A stretch of DNA of 64,000 nt, from the NCBI RefSeq assembly GCF_020991125.1, contig NZ_CP087715.1, positions 2,135,501 through 2,199,500 of the forward strand, given 5' to 3'. The stretch is from Microbulbifer celer. Its GTDB lineage: Bacteria; Pseudomonadota; Gammaproteobacteria; Pseudomonadales; Cellvibrionaceae. The position numbers and the translations under genes were made by a program. The notes under the pieces were generated by a model. The model was not told the origin of the DNA, searched no databases, and worked only from the letters and a program-made list of their open reading frames with translations. Within the stretch, counting starts at the first letter, position 1; every line of letters begins with the position of its first letter. Below, one piece after another: positions 35,199 to 44,318 of the stretch.

Positions 35199-36341
35199 TC
35201 AACCTTCCACGGACACGCGATAAATCATACGGTGATGATAAGTTTCACCGGGATTTAACCGGGCAGAACCAAACTCCGGCTGATTCGGGGTATCGGGGAA
35301 CAGCTGCGGCTCGAGCGCGATGCCGGCGCCCATCCGATACGCATGGCCGTTCTTACCGACAATATCGCCTACCAGAAAGTTGCCTGAATAAAATTGCAGG
35401 CCGGGCTCGGTGCTCAGCACTTCAAGCACTCTACCCGATTGTGCGTGTTCGACCCTGGCTGCCAGCTCGGGCTTTTCCGTGCGCCCCTTGTCCAGAATCC
35501 AGTTGTGATCCCAGCCGCGCCCCATCACAATCTGCTCGTCCGAACCATCGCGGATGCCGTCGGACATCAAACGTCCTTTAGTGAAATCAAACACAGTGCC
35601 AGACACTGCGCGGCGTTCACCGGTAGGGATCAGCTTTTCATTCACTGGCAAATAGTGGCTGGCGGGGATAGTGAGTTTCTGGTCGTAAACTCCCAGCGCA
35701 GAACCCTCACCGGCAAGATTGAAAAGTGCGTGGTTGGTGAGGTTGACGATGGTGGGTGCATCGGTCTCGGCTTTGTGATCAATCACCAGAGAACCGTTAT
35801 CGTCCAACGCGTAGGTCACCGACACATCCATGTTACCCGGATAACCCTGATCGCCATCGGCACTGTGTAAGGTCAGGGTCACGCTGGCCTGCTGGCCCTC
35901 GTTCACCGATTCGATTTTCCAGTTTCGCTTATCGAATCCTTCGACACCACCGTGCAGGGAGTTGTCGTCATCGTTCCGGCTGAGTTGATATTTTTCACCA
36001 TCCAGCACAAAGCGCCCACCGGCAATCCGGTTGGCATAGCGACCAATGGTCTGGCCCCAGTAGTTGGGCTGCTCCAGGTAACCCGCAAGGGCATCGTGAC
36101 CCAGCGTGATATCGGCAACTCGGCCGTTGCGGTCTGGCACGTTCAGCGCCTGCAGCGTTGCACCGTAGGTGATGATCACCGCGCTGACGCCGTTCTCCCC
36201 CGTCAACGTAACGGATTCGACTTTCTCGCCCCCCGGCAAGGTGCCAAACGTATCGCGCTTGGCTTCGGCTGCCACCGCTGCATTTCCCACAAAGGCCATT
36301 GTCGCCAGGGCCAGCAGGCTGTTGCGTACATCAATTCCCAT
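35199..36341 (-). CDS. Periplasmic aldose 1-epimerase (GalM family)
   Basis: 380 residues with a signal peptide (~1-25: NSLLALATMAFVGNAAVAA), unlike cytoplasmic GalM. Active-site blocks are intact: NRIAGGRFVLDGEKY, NSLHGGVEGFDKRNW (first His), VNLTNHALFNLAGEG (second His), GRGWDHNWIL and GAGIALEPQLFPDTPNQPEF (catalytic Glu). It interconverts alpha and beta anomers of hexoses. The ATG at 36341 is chosen by its GGAGG site. It is divergent from a sugar MFS porter, suggesting a periplasmic sugar handling pair. Confidence 0.9.
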   Translation of the reverse strand: MGIDVRNSLLALATMAFVGNAAVAAEAKRDTFGTLPGGEKVESVTLTGENGVSAVIITYGATLQALNVPDRNGRVADITLGHDALAGYLEQPNYWGQTIGRYANRIAGGRFVLDGEKYQLSRNDDDNSLHGGVEGFDKRNWKIESVNEGQQASVTLTLHSADGDQGYPGNMDVSVTYALDDNGSLVIDHKAETDAPTIVNLTNHALFNLAGEGSALGVYDQKLTIPASHYLPVNEKLIPTGERRAVSGTVFDFTKGRLMSDGIRDGSDEQIVMGRGWDHNWILDKGRTEKPELAARVEHAQSGRVLEVLSTEPGLQFYSGNFLVGDIVGKNGHAYRMGAGIALEPQLFPDTPNQPEFGSARLNPGETYHHRMIYRVSVEG

Positions 36342-36649
36342 CAATCGGTCCTCCATTCTTTATTATTTGGGCTCCATGAGCACCAGGCATTATGGCCCCA
36401 TGGATTCTTTCTCGGGCAATCCCGGGTACCGCGAAAATAGCACCCCGATCCCACGCCAACGCACCGATTCAGTGCTTTTGGGTGGTGCTTCGCACTAGCG
36501 TTGACCAACCCAGCAGCTAGATAATATAGTAATACATATTACTTTGACACGAATAAAACGACAGGAACAGCGAGAGGGGATGAGAGGCGATCATCGATTC
36601 TCCTGATCCAGCAGCTAAAAATTAAAAGATAAAATAACGGAGCAAAGCG
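36342..36649. other. Regulatory gap between epimerase and sugar porter
   Basis: About 300 bases without genes, holding the promoter and operator-like inverted repeat described at 36501-36543 and an AT-rich leader. Confidence 0.5.
36501..36543 (+). promoter_or_regulatory. Promoter with overlapping operator-like repeat for the sugar porter
   Basis: TTGACC (36501) and TATAGT (36525) are separated by 18 bases. The inverted repeat AGTAAT-ACAT-ATTACT (36528-36543) overlaps the -10 end and probable start point, a position suited to a repressor. Confidence 0.5.
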
Positions 36650-38005
36650 ATGGCGGAACCAGCAATCTCAGCGGGTCAGGTTTCCAGTGCAAACCAGTCG
36701 GGTACCCCGGCGTATACCAAGGCACTCACCCTGCTAGCCAGCCTCTTTTTTATGTGGGGTTTTATCACGGTCATCAACAACACCCTGCTACCGCATCTGC
36801 GCAGCGTGTTCGAACTGAATTACACCCAGACCACACTGATCGAATCGGTCTGGTTTATTGCCTACTTCGTCGCCTCCATCCCCTCCGCCAAACTGATTGA
36901 ACGTATCGGCTACCAGAAAGCCCTGGTTACCGGCCTGCTGATTATGGCCGCGGGCGCAATGGGGATGACCCTGGCTGCAAGTCTGCCTTCCTACTACGTG
37001 ACCTTGGTCATGTTGTTTGTCATCGCCAGTGGCATCACCCTGTTACAGGTGGCGGCCAACCCGTACGTCGCCGTGATCGGCTCCCCGGAAACCGCCTCAT
37101 CGCGCCTGAACCTGGTACAGGCAATGAACTCCGCCGGCACCATGTTCGCGCCTATCTTCGGTGCCTACCTGATTCTCGGCCGCACAAAGGGCGGCACCTC
37201 TGAGGCCGGCACCGTACTGACTCAGGCAGAGCGTCTTGCCGATGCGCAGTCCACCATTCTGCCCTATGCGATGGTCGCCGTGGCGCTGGTGATTCTGGCC
37301 ATCATCATCGCGCGCTTCCCCCTGCCCAGCATCGGCTCCGCCACCAGCCGCGCCAGCAAGGAAGAACGCAAGAAGCACTCCCTGTGGAAGCACCGCAATC
37401 TGGTATTTGGGGTGCCGGCCATCTTCATCTACCTGATCGCGGAGATCGGCGTTGCCAACCTGTTCGTCAATTTTGTCGCACAACCGGATATCGCCGGCCT
37501 GACGTTTGAGAAAGCCGGCCACTATCTCACCTTTCTGTGGGGCGGCATGATGGTAGGTCGTTTTGTGGGCTCCGCGATCATGATGCGGGTGCGTGCAGAA
37601 ACCGTACTCGCGGCCTTCTCCATCGGCGCGTTTCTTGTGATGCTGGTCACCGTATTCACGTCCGGCCCGATGGCCATGTGGGCGCTGATCCTGGTTGGCT
37701 TCTTCCACTCCATCATGTTCCCGACCATCTTCACCCTCGGCATTCGCGGCCTCGGCCCACTGACCGAAGAAGGGTCCGGTCTGCTGATCATGGCGATCGC
37801 CGGTGGCGCACTGGTGGTGGTCCAGGGTTGGATGGCAGACATTTACGGCCTGCAGCTTTCCTTCCTGCTCACCGCTGCCTGTGAGCTGTACGTGCTGTTC
37901 TATGCGCTGTGGGGCTCGAAAGTGACCAACCCGCTGAGCATGCCGACGGCCGAGGATGATGACAAAGGCGAACGGGCCGCAACCGTGCAGCCTGCCGCTT
38001 CCTGA
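36650..38005 (+). CDS. Sugar MFS transporter, fucose-glucose-galactose (FHS) family
   Basis: 451 residues, twelve membrane segments. FHS-family stretches: LFFMWGFITVINNTLLPHLRSVFELNYTQTTLIESVWFIAYF, ITLLQVAANPYVAVIGSPETASSRLNLVQAMNSAGTMFAPIFG and FFHSIMFPTIFTLGIRGLGPLTEEGSGLLIMAI. Likely a proton or sodium symporter for glucose, galactose or fucose (GluP/FucP-like). Pairing with a periplasmic aldose epimerase supports hexose uptake. Followed by a long-stem terminator. Confidence 0.9.
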   Translation: MAEPAISAGQVSSANQSGTPAYTKALTLLASLFFMWGFITVINNTLLPHLRSVFELNYTQTTLIESVWFIAYFVASIPSAKLIERIGYQKALVTGLLIMAAGAMGMTLAASLPSYYVTLVMLFVIASGITLLQVAANPYVAVIGSPETASSRLNLVQAMNSAGTMFAPIFGAYLILGRTKGGTSEAGTVLTQAERLADAQSTILPYAMVAVALVILAIIIARFPLPSIGSATSRASKEERKKHSLWKHRNLVFGVPAIFIYLIAEIGVANLFVNFVAQPDIAGLTFEKAGHYLTFLWGGMMVGRFVGSAIMMRVRAETVLAAFSIGAFLVMLVTVFTSGPMAMWALILVGFFHSIMFPTIFTLGIRGLGPLTEEGSGLLIMAIAGGALVVVQGWMADIYGLQLSFLLTAACELYVLFYALWGSKVTNPLSMPTAEDDDKGERAATVQPAAS

Positions 38006-38330
38006 TCCGGTAATAGCGCTAACGCCCCTATGCTACGGCCCTTTCGGGAAACTTTTCCCCAGGCACTATAGGGGCGTTTGTTTTTGACAATACGCCCTCC
38101 CCCCTTCAGCTCTCCCGAACCAACGTCTCCGCAGATGCAGGAAGATCCTGACACGCCCTTTCAGACTTCCCAGTCAGATAGTGGTTTCAGTGTCGCTTTG
38201 GTATCCTTGCGCGCTTGCACATGGCCCCCGCAACGGGACTCATTCGGCCCTGTCATCTGACCCGACGTCGGCCGCACAGGCCTGCGCACCAGAACAACCA
38301 ACCATCTGATTTTTAAAGACTTTCTCATCC
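38006..38330. other. Gap before mutS
   Basis: 325 bases with the sugar porter terminator at its left and no other recognisable element; no clear sigma70 promoter for mutS is picked out by eye. Confidence 0.5.
38021..38085 (+). terminator. Terminator of the sugar porter gene
   Basis: AACGCCCCTAT (38021-38031) pairs with ATAGGGGCGTT (38068-38078) around a structured loop; TTGTTTTTG follows. Confidence 0.75.
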
Positions 38331-40970
38331 ATGCCGACATCCGCCCCGAGCAAGAACCAGAAAACCGAACACACGCCGATGATGCAGCAGTACCTCCGCA
38401 TCAAGGCTGAACACCCTCAAGAGCTGGTGTTCTACCGTATGGGGGACTTTTACGAGCTGTTTTACGATGATGCAAAGCGGGCGGCGGAGCTGCTGGACGT
38501 AACGCTGACCGCCCGCGGCAAGTCCGGCGGGCAACCGATTCCTATGGCAGGGATTCCCTACCACGCAGCCGAGGGCTATCTGGCCCGCCTGATCAAGGCG
38601 GGGGTGTCTGTCGCCATTGCCGAACAGATCGGCGACCCGGCCACATCGAAGGGCCCGGTGGAACGCAAGGTGGTGCGCATCGTCACCCCGGGTACGGTCA
38701 CCGATGAGGCACTGCTGAACGAGCGTCGGGACAATCTGCTGGCCGCCACGGTTTTGGTGGGTGAAAAGTACGGTCTGGCTCTGCTGGATGTAGGTACCGG
38801 GTATTTTGCCGTTCAGGAAGTAGATACCCTGGAGGCCCTGGCAGAACAGATCCAGCGCTACAGTCCCACGGAACTGCTGGCGTCCGAAGACCTGGACCTG
38901 CTGACCGAGATCGAGCGTCGTCCCGGCCTGCGCCGCCGCGCGCCCTGGGAGTTCGACCTGGAGAGCTCACTGCGCCTGCTCAACCGCCAATTCGGCACCA
39001 TGGATCTGGAGGCCTTCGGATGCAGCCACTTGCACGCGGCACTGGGTGCCGCCGGTTGTCTGTTGCAATACGCCCGCGACACCCAGCGCACTGAACTGCC
39101 CCACATCCGCACCCTGCGCACCGAACGCAGTGAAGATACCGTCGCCCTGGACCCGGCCAGCCGCCGCAATCTGGAGATAGATACCAATCTCACCGGGGGC
39201 GACGACAATACCCTGCTGTCGGTATTCGATGCCTGTAAAACCGCCATGGGCAGCCGCCTGCTGCGCCGCTGGCTGAACAATCCCCTGCGCAATCTGCATA
39301 CATTGCAACAGCGTCAGCAGGCCATCACTGCGTTGATCGGTGACTACCGCTTTGAACCGCTGCGGGAAGCGTTGAAAGCCATCGGTGATATGGAGCGTAT
39401 TCTCGGTCGCCTGGCCCTGCGTTCCGCGCGCCCACGGGATCTCTCCCGTCTGTGTATGTCCCTGGCCCAGTTCCCGGAATTGCAAAGCCAGCTGTCTGAG
39501 ACCGACGCCGGACTGCTGTCTGAACTCAGCCGCGAGATGGGTGAGTGGCCACAAACCGTGGAGCTATTGCAACGCGCACTGGTAGAGAACCCGCCAGTGG
39601 TGATCCGCGATGGCGGCGTGATCGCGGAGGGGTTCGACGAGGAATTGGACGAGCTGCGCGGCATCAGCGAGAACGCCGGTGATTACCTGGTACAGCTGGA
39701 AGTGCGGGAGAAAGAACGCACCGGCATACCAACCCTGAAAGTCGGTTACAACCGCGTACACGGTTACTTTATCGAGATCAGCCGCGGCCAGAGCGACAAG
39801 GCACCCGCGGACTATATCCGCCGCCAGACGCTCAAGAATGCCGAGCGCTTTATCACCCCGGAACTGAAAGAGTTCGAAGACAAGGCGCTGTCGGCCAAGA
39901 GCCGCGCCCTCACCCGCGAGAAATTCCTGTACGAAGAGCTACTCACCACCCTGAACGAACACCTGGCGGAACTGCAGGCGGCAGCTGCCGCCGTGTCGCA
40001 GCTGGATGTACTGGCCAATATGGCCGAGCGCGCGGACCAATTGCGCCTGATCCAGCCCGAGCTGTCGGAACAGCCCGGCATCCATGTGGAAGGCGGCCGC
40101 CACCCGGTGGTGGAGCAGGTTCTGGACGACCCGTTTGTAGCCAACGATATCGACCTGCACGAGTCCCGCCGTATGCTGGTGATCACCGGCCCGAACATGG
40201 GCGGTAAATCGACCTACATGCGCCAGACCGCGCTGATCGCCCTGCTCGCCCACTGCGGCAGCTTTGTGCCCGCAGACAGCGCCCGTATCGGTCTACTGGA
40301 CCGTATCTTTACCCGCATCGGCAGCGCCGATGACCTGGCCGGCGGCCGCTCCACCTTTATGGTGGAGATGACCGAGACCGCCAACATCTTGCGCAACGCC
40401 AGCGAACACAGCCTGATTCTGATGGATGAAATCGGCCGCGGCACCAGCACCTACGACGGTCTCTCCCTGGCCTGGGCCTGCGCCCAGTTCCTGGCCGACC
40501 GGGTACGCGCCTTTACCCTGTTTGCGACCCACTATTTCGAGCTCACGGAACTGCCACAGCAGAGCCCGGAGGCGGCCAACATCCACCTGAATGCCACCGA
40601 ACACGGGGACTCCATCGTGTTCCTGCACCGCATTCAGGAGGGCCCCGCCTCCAAGAGCTACGGCCTGCAGGTCGCCAAACTGGCCGGCATCCCCCAGGAA
40701 GTATTGGAGGAAGCCAAAGCACGCCTTTCCGCACTGGAAGCCGGCCACACCACCCGCGATTCCGGCCCGGGACCGCGGAACCCCAGCTCCGCAAACGCGC
40801 CGCAGGCGCGCCCCGCTCCCGAACCGCAACCGGCCGGCAGCCCCGCCCAGGTAGACCTGTTTGGCAGTGCTCCACACCCGGCGGTAGAAGCCCTGGAAGA
40901 GCTGGATCCGGACGGCCTGACCCCGCGTCAGGCGCTGGAGCAACTCTACGCGTTGCGTAAATTGTTATAA
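38331..40970 (+). CDS. mutS: DNA mismatch repair protein MutS
   Basis: 879 residues, slightly longer than E. coli MutS. Mismatch-recognition Phe-Tyr-Glu lies at residues 40-42 ([10 protein letters not shown]). ATPase: Walker [14 protein letters not shown] (~622), [20 protein letters not shown], Walker [17 protein letters not shown] (~700) and HYFELTEL. A Pro/Ala-rich linker (~800-845) precedes the C-terminal tetramer helix region ending [17 protein letters not shown]. It binds mismatches and recruits MutL. The mutS-fdxA adjacency is common in gammaproteobacteria. Confidence 0.97.
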   Translation: MPTSAPSKNQKTEHTPMMQQYLRIKAEHPQELVFYRMGDFYELFYDDAKRAAELLDVTLTARGKSGGQPIPMAGIPYHAAEGYLARLIKAGVSVAIAEQIGDPATSKGPVERKVVRIVTPGTVTDEALLNERRDNLLAATVLVGEKYGLALLDVGTGYFAVQEVDTLEALAEQIQRYSPTELLASEDLDLLTEIERRPGLRRRAPWEFDLESSLRLLNRQFGTMDLEAFGCSHLHAALGAAGCLLQYARDTQRTELPHIRTLRTERSEDTVALDPASRRNLEIDTNLTGGDDNTLLSVFDACKTAMGSRLLRRWLNNPLRNLHTLQQRQQAITALIGDYRFEPLREALKAIGDMERILGRLALRSARPRDLSRLCMSLAQFPELQSQLSETDAGLLSELSREMGEWPQTVELLQRALVENPPVVIRDGGVIAEGFDEELDELRGISENAGDYLVQLEVREKERTGIPTLKVGYNRVHGYFIEISRGQSDKAPADYIRRQTLKNAERFITPELKEFEDKALSAKSRALTREKFLYEELLTTLNEHLAELQAAAAAVSQLDVLANMAERADQLRLIQPELSEQPGIHVEGGRHPVVEQVLDDPFVANDIDLHESRRMLVITGPNMGGKSTYMRQTALIALLAHCGSFVPADSARIGLLDRIFTRIGSADDLAGGRSTFMVEMTETANILRNASEHSLILMDEIGRGTSTYDGLSLAWACAQFLADRVRAFTLFATHYFELTELPQQSPEAANIHLNATEHGDSIVFLHRIQEGPASKSYGLQVAKLAGIPQEVLEEAKARLSALEAGHTTRDSGPGPRNPSSANAPQARPAPEPQPAGSPAQVDLFGSAPHPAVEALEELDPDGLTPRQALEQLYALRKLL

Positions 40971-41110
40971 GCACCCAACCAATTCGACTCAAAAGCCACT
41001 ACAAATCGCGCCAGACCTTGCTAAAATCCGCTGCTTTCAAAATAAGGTTCGGGTTTGGTGCACAGCGCGACCGAACAGCGGCAACGCCACAGCATTATCG
41101 AGGGACAAGC

Positions 41111-41434
41111 ATGACATTTGTAATTGGGGAAAACTGCATCAAGTGCAAATACACCGACTGTGTGGAAGTTTGCCCGGTAGACTGCTTCTACGAAGGCCCC
41201 AACTTTCTGGTGATTCACCCCGATGAGTGTATCGACTGCGCCCTGTGCGAGCCCGAGTGCCCGGCCAATGCCATCTTCTCAGAGGATGAGGTGCCGGATG
41301 ATCAGCAGGAATATATCGAGCTGAATGCTGAACTGTCTGAAGTGTGGCCGAATATCACCGAGAAGAAAGACCCGCTACCGGATGCAGAACAGTGGGATGG
41401 CGTAAAAGGCAAGCTCGAGCACCTCGAGCGATAA
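41111..41434 (+). CDS. fdxA: Seven-iron ferredoxin FdxA
   Basis: 107 residues, the usual size. Cysteines of the two clusters: [20 protein letters not shown] and [16 protein letters not shown], giving one 3Fe-4S and one 4Fe-4S centre, followed by the typical C-terminal extension ([31 protein letters not shown]). Electron carrier of the cytoplasm. The frame is open upstream, but ATG 41111 with AGGGACA before it gives the standard MTFVIGENC start. Strong terminator downstream. Confidence 0.95.
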   Translation: MTFVIGENCIKCKYTDCVEVCPVDCFYEGPNFLVIHPDECIDCALCEPECPANAIFSEDEVPDDQQEYIELNAELSEVWPNITEKKDPLPDAEQWDGVKGKLEHLER

Positions 41435-41736
41435 CACGATCCACCCACCTCCCATACGCCTATACAATGAAAAAGCCGCCTGACAGAGGCGGCTTTTTTG
41501 TACGCGACCTGTTATTACCGCCGTTTACTACACCTCCACAGGGCTCACCCGATTGATGCCTATCAATCACTGCGTGAATCCTACCCAACGGCTCCCACAT
41601 TGAGTAACACCTGACGCTTTCCGGAACCCGGCACCTGCGACAACTTCCTCCGATTCCCATTTCTGGCGCATAACCGTGCAGCGTCTATACTTCACCCGAA
41701 TAATAACGCAGCCATACCAAGCACCGAGGAACAGGG
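41435..41736. other. Gap between fdxA and the OmpA-like gene
   Basis: 300 bases containing the fdxA terminator near the left end; the rest shows no gene or clear signal beyond a GAGGAACAGGG ribosome site for the next gene. Confidence 0.5.
41470..41498 (+). terminator. Intrinsic terminator of fdxA
   Basis: AAAAAGCCGCC/GGCGGCTTTTT, 11-bp stem, 7-base loop, T tail. Confidence 0.92.
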
Positions 41737-42618
41737 ATGAACAAGTGCTTATTTCCACTCTTGGCAATATTGCTGGCGTGCATATACACCGGCGACGCGA
41801 CCGCTCAACCGAACGGCCAGGACCAACCGATAGACCAAGACCCCAACCCCGAATCGAGCTCGGAACTTCCCTTTAGTGATATCAGTGTCTCCCTCTCAAA
41901 ACTGGGAGAGAACTATCTTCGTACGGGCAGCTTTGTCAAAGCTCAAAAAATGGCCAAGGTACAACCCGGCACCTCACAGCAGCAGGTCATTACCTACCTT
42001 GGAATGCCGTACCTCAAAGGGCAGTATCCCGGTGGTGAAGCCTGGGAATACCACATCAATCTCCCCATAACAGAGAATGATGTCATCGTATGTCAGTATC
42101 AGGTGGCATTCACGGACGAGAAAGTGAGCAATCTGGCCTGGCGTCGTCCGCAGTGTGAATCCCTATATGAAAAGGTTCCCAAGCTGCCTACAGAAGTTTT
42201 TGTCACCTCAGCGGACATTCTGTTCGACTTTTCCAGCGCAAACCTGAGCGAACAAGGTAAAGAGCGCATCAATGAAGTAGCCAATGCGCTACTGAATAAT
42301 TATGCCCAGCCTCAGATTTCCATCACCGCGCATTCGGATAGAATCGGTACCGAAGATTACAACCAGATCCTGTCCGAACTCCGTGCACATGCAATTGCCC
42401 ACCACTTGGTCGCCGCGGGTGTCCCCGCGGGCCAAATACAGATTGAAGGGCGCGGGAAAAGCGAGCCACTAGTTCAGTGCGCCGGCAACAAAATCACCGC
42501 AGAGCTTAAAGACTGTCTTGCGCCCAACAGACGCGCGCAAGTTGAAGTCATAGAACTTCAACCAGACCGGGATGAAGGAACCACTTATTCCAGCAGCGCC
42601 GTATCCAGCAGCAACTGA
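41737..42618 (+). CDS. BamE-like plus OmpA C-terminal fusion protein
   Basis: 293 residues. Signal peptide ~1-24 (PLLAILLACIYTGDATA). A SmpA/OmlA (BamE)-like domain at ~68-135: MAKVQPGTSQQQVITYLGMPY, EAWEYHINLP and CQYQVAFTDEKVSNLAWRRPQC. A peptidoglycan-binding OmpA domain at ~150-278: ADILFDFSSANLSEQGKERINEVA, SITAHSDRIGTEDYNQILSELRAHAIAHHL, IEGRGKSEPLVQC and NRRAQVEVIEL. The Asp and Arg that contact diaminopimelate are present. It should tie an outer-membrane partner to the cell wall. Eleven bases separate it from the next gene, so a three-gene operon with the toroid and Mur-like genes is likely. Confidence 0.82.
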   Translation: MNKCLFPLLAILLACIYTGDATAQPNGQDQPIDQDPNPESSSELPFSDISVSLSKLGENYLRTGSFVKAQKMAKVQPGTSQQQVITYLGMPYLKGQYPGGEAWEYHINLPITENDVIVCQYQVAFTDEKVSNLAWRRPQCESLYEKVPKLPTEVFVTSADILFDFSSANLSEQGKERINEVANALLNNYAQPQISITAHSDRIGTEDYNQILSELRAHAIAHHLVAAGVPAGQIQIEGRGKSEPLVQCAGNKITAELKDCLAPNRRAQVEVIELQPDRDEGTTYSSSAVSSSN

Positions 42619-42629
42619 GGGCCTAGACT

Positions 42630-44318
42630 ATGTCCCTATCCGAGCAGCTCTCGCGCATTCGCCCACTCGTTGCGCGGAATCTCCAGCATAGAAAACCGCC
42701 TTACTGCCTGTTTTTCTCCCTATGCAACGGTGTACAACGTGCGACGGTCCTCCATGTAACGGGTGCGACCGTAGAGGAAACCTGGCAACGTGGTGCCCGC
42801 CAGGTGCAGCAAGTAAAACAGAAAGCTAAAATTGACTATCAATGGCTACGCGTAGACTGGGTCCGTGAATCCATCGAAATCAGCTGGCAAGAATTACTCG
42901 AACGCCTCAAGAACACCAAGCGCAACTACTTCCGATTTGGCCTGGCATTCGATAAGCAGCTCGACATCGCCTTTCTTGAGCAGGAAATCAACGGAAATGC
43001 CATGCTGTATGGTGGCAACAAAATTGCCCACGCCACCATCAACGAAAAAAATATCCGGGCATATGCCAGGAAACGATTCGGACTGGATCTGAATTTACAG
43101 TCGTGCGCAGAAAACCCCGTGTATCTTTTGAATACCCAAGGTATATTCTCAAAGGGGGCGGAGCCACTCAAAATCTTATACGCTACCGGAAGAAATGCCG
43201 GCCGCAGAATCATCAAGAACCTGGACGATGAAACCGTATACGAGCTGATCGATTCAGCAAGCCAATACCTGACCCGACAAGTACGCAAGAGTGGCCTGTT
43301 TAATTATGGATGGCACCCCTGCTTTGATCGCAGCATTGCCACCTATAATAATTTGCGCCACGCCAGCACCACCTATGCCATGCTGGAATCGTGGGAAGTC
43401 ACCAAAGACGCAAGTCTCAAGACGGCCATTGATCGAGCACTGCACCAGCTCACGACTGAGTTGATCAAAACGGTTCCCCTGCCCGACGGAAGTCATGCTG
43501 CATTTCTTGTCGACCAGCACCAGGAGATAAAACTCGGCGGCAACGCTGTCTGCCTACTGGCGCTGGTTAAATATTCCGAGCTAACGGGAGATGATCAGTA
43601 TCTGTCCTTGATGGAATTGCTCGCCATTGGCATTCAGAAAATGCAAAATGTCTCCACGGGCCAGTTTGCGCATGTACTGAACTACCCCGATCTCACTATA
43701 AAAGAGTTTTTCCGGATTATTTACTACGATGGGGAGGCCGCTTTCGGCCTTATTCGCCTTTACGGACTAACACGAGATCCGCGCTGGCTCAACACCGTTG
43801 AAAAAGCGTTCGATTATTTCATCCAGTCCAACCACTGGAAGGCCCATGATCACTGGCTCAGCTATTGCGTTAATGAAATAACTCGCTACCGACCGGAAGA
43901 AAAATACTACCGGTTTGGGATACAGAATGTCGCCGGTTATCTGGATTTTGTGGAGAAAAGAATAACCACCTTCCCCACCCTTCTGGAGCTCATGATGGCT
44001 GCAGAGAAGATGATTTGCCGTATGAAGTCGGAGAATCAGTTCCCAGGGCTGCTAGAACTTCTGGATGAACAGAAGTTTTATCATGCCCTTGAGTGTCGTG
44101 CACACTACTTGCTCAACGGGCACTTCTGGCCTGAATACGCTATGTACTTCAAGAATCCGGAAAAAATCCTGGGGAGCTTCTTTATTCGTCACCACTCTTT
44201 TCGGGTGCGAATTGATGACGTGGAGCACTATCTATCTGGTTTTATTGCTTATCGGAATTACCTTATAGAAAAGCAAAAAACAGTCACTAAAGATCTAGAG
44301 CATGAAAGACCGCATTAG
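42630..44318 (+). CDS. Uncharacterised alpha/alpha-toroid-like protein, partner of a Mur ligase
   Basis: 562 residues, no signal peptide, so probably cytoplasmic. N-terminal ~1-110 is a compact alpha/beta segment (PPYCLFFSLCNGVQRATVLHV, GATVEETWQRGARQVQQVKQ). Residues ~205-540 are rich in paired helices with toroid-type blocks: GLFNYGWHPCFDRSIATYNN, LRHASTTYAMLESWEVTKDASLKTAIDRAL, LGGNAVCLLALVKYSELTGDDQYLSLM, YYDGEAAFGLIRLYGLTRDPRWLNTVEKAFDYF. Such folds are found in glycosidases, epimerases and lyases, but no catalytic motif is recognised. It overlaps the Mur-like gene by 17 bases, implying joint function. I do not know the reaction. Confidence 0.65.
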   Translation: MSLSEQLSRIRPLVARNLQHRKPPYCLFFSLCNGVQRATVLHVTGATVEETWQRGARQVQQVKQKAKIDYQWLRVDWVRESIEISWQELLERLKNTKRNYFRFGLAFDKQLDIAFLEQEINGNAMLYGGNKIAHATINEKNIRAYARKRFGLDLNLQSCAENPVYLLNTQGIFSKGAEPLKILYATGRNAGRRIIKNLDDETVYELIDSASQYLTRQVRKSGLFNYGWHPCFDRSIATYNNLRHASTTYAMLESWEVTKDASLKTAIDRALHQLTTELIKTVPLPDGSHAAFLVDQHQEIKLGGNAVCLLALVKYSELTGDDQYLSLMELLAIGIQKMQNVSTGQFAHVLNYPDLTIKEFFRIIYYDGEAAFGLIRLYGLTRDPRWLNTVEKAFDYFIQSNHWKAHDHWLSYCVNEITRYRPEEKYYRFGIQNVAGYLDFVEKRITTFPTLLELMMAAEKMICRMKSENQFPGLLELLDEQKFYHALECRAHYLLNGHFWPEYAMYFKNPEKILGSFFIRHHSFRVRIDDVEHYLSGFIAYRNYLIEKQKTVTKDLEHERPH

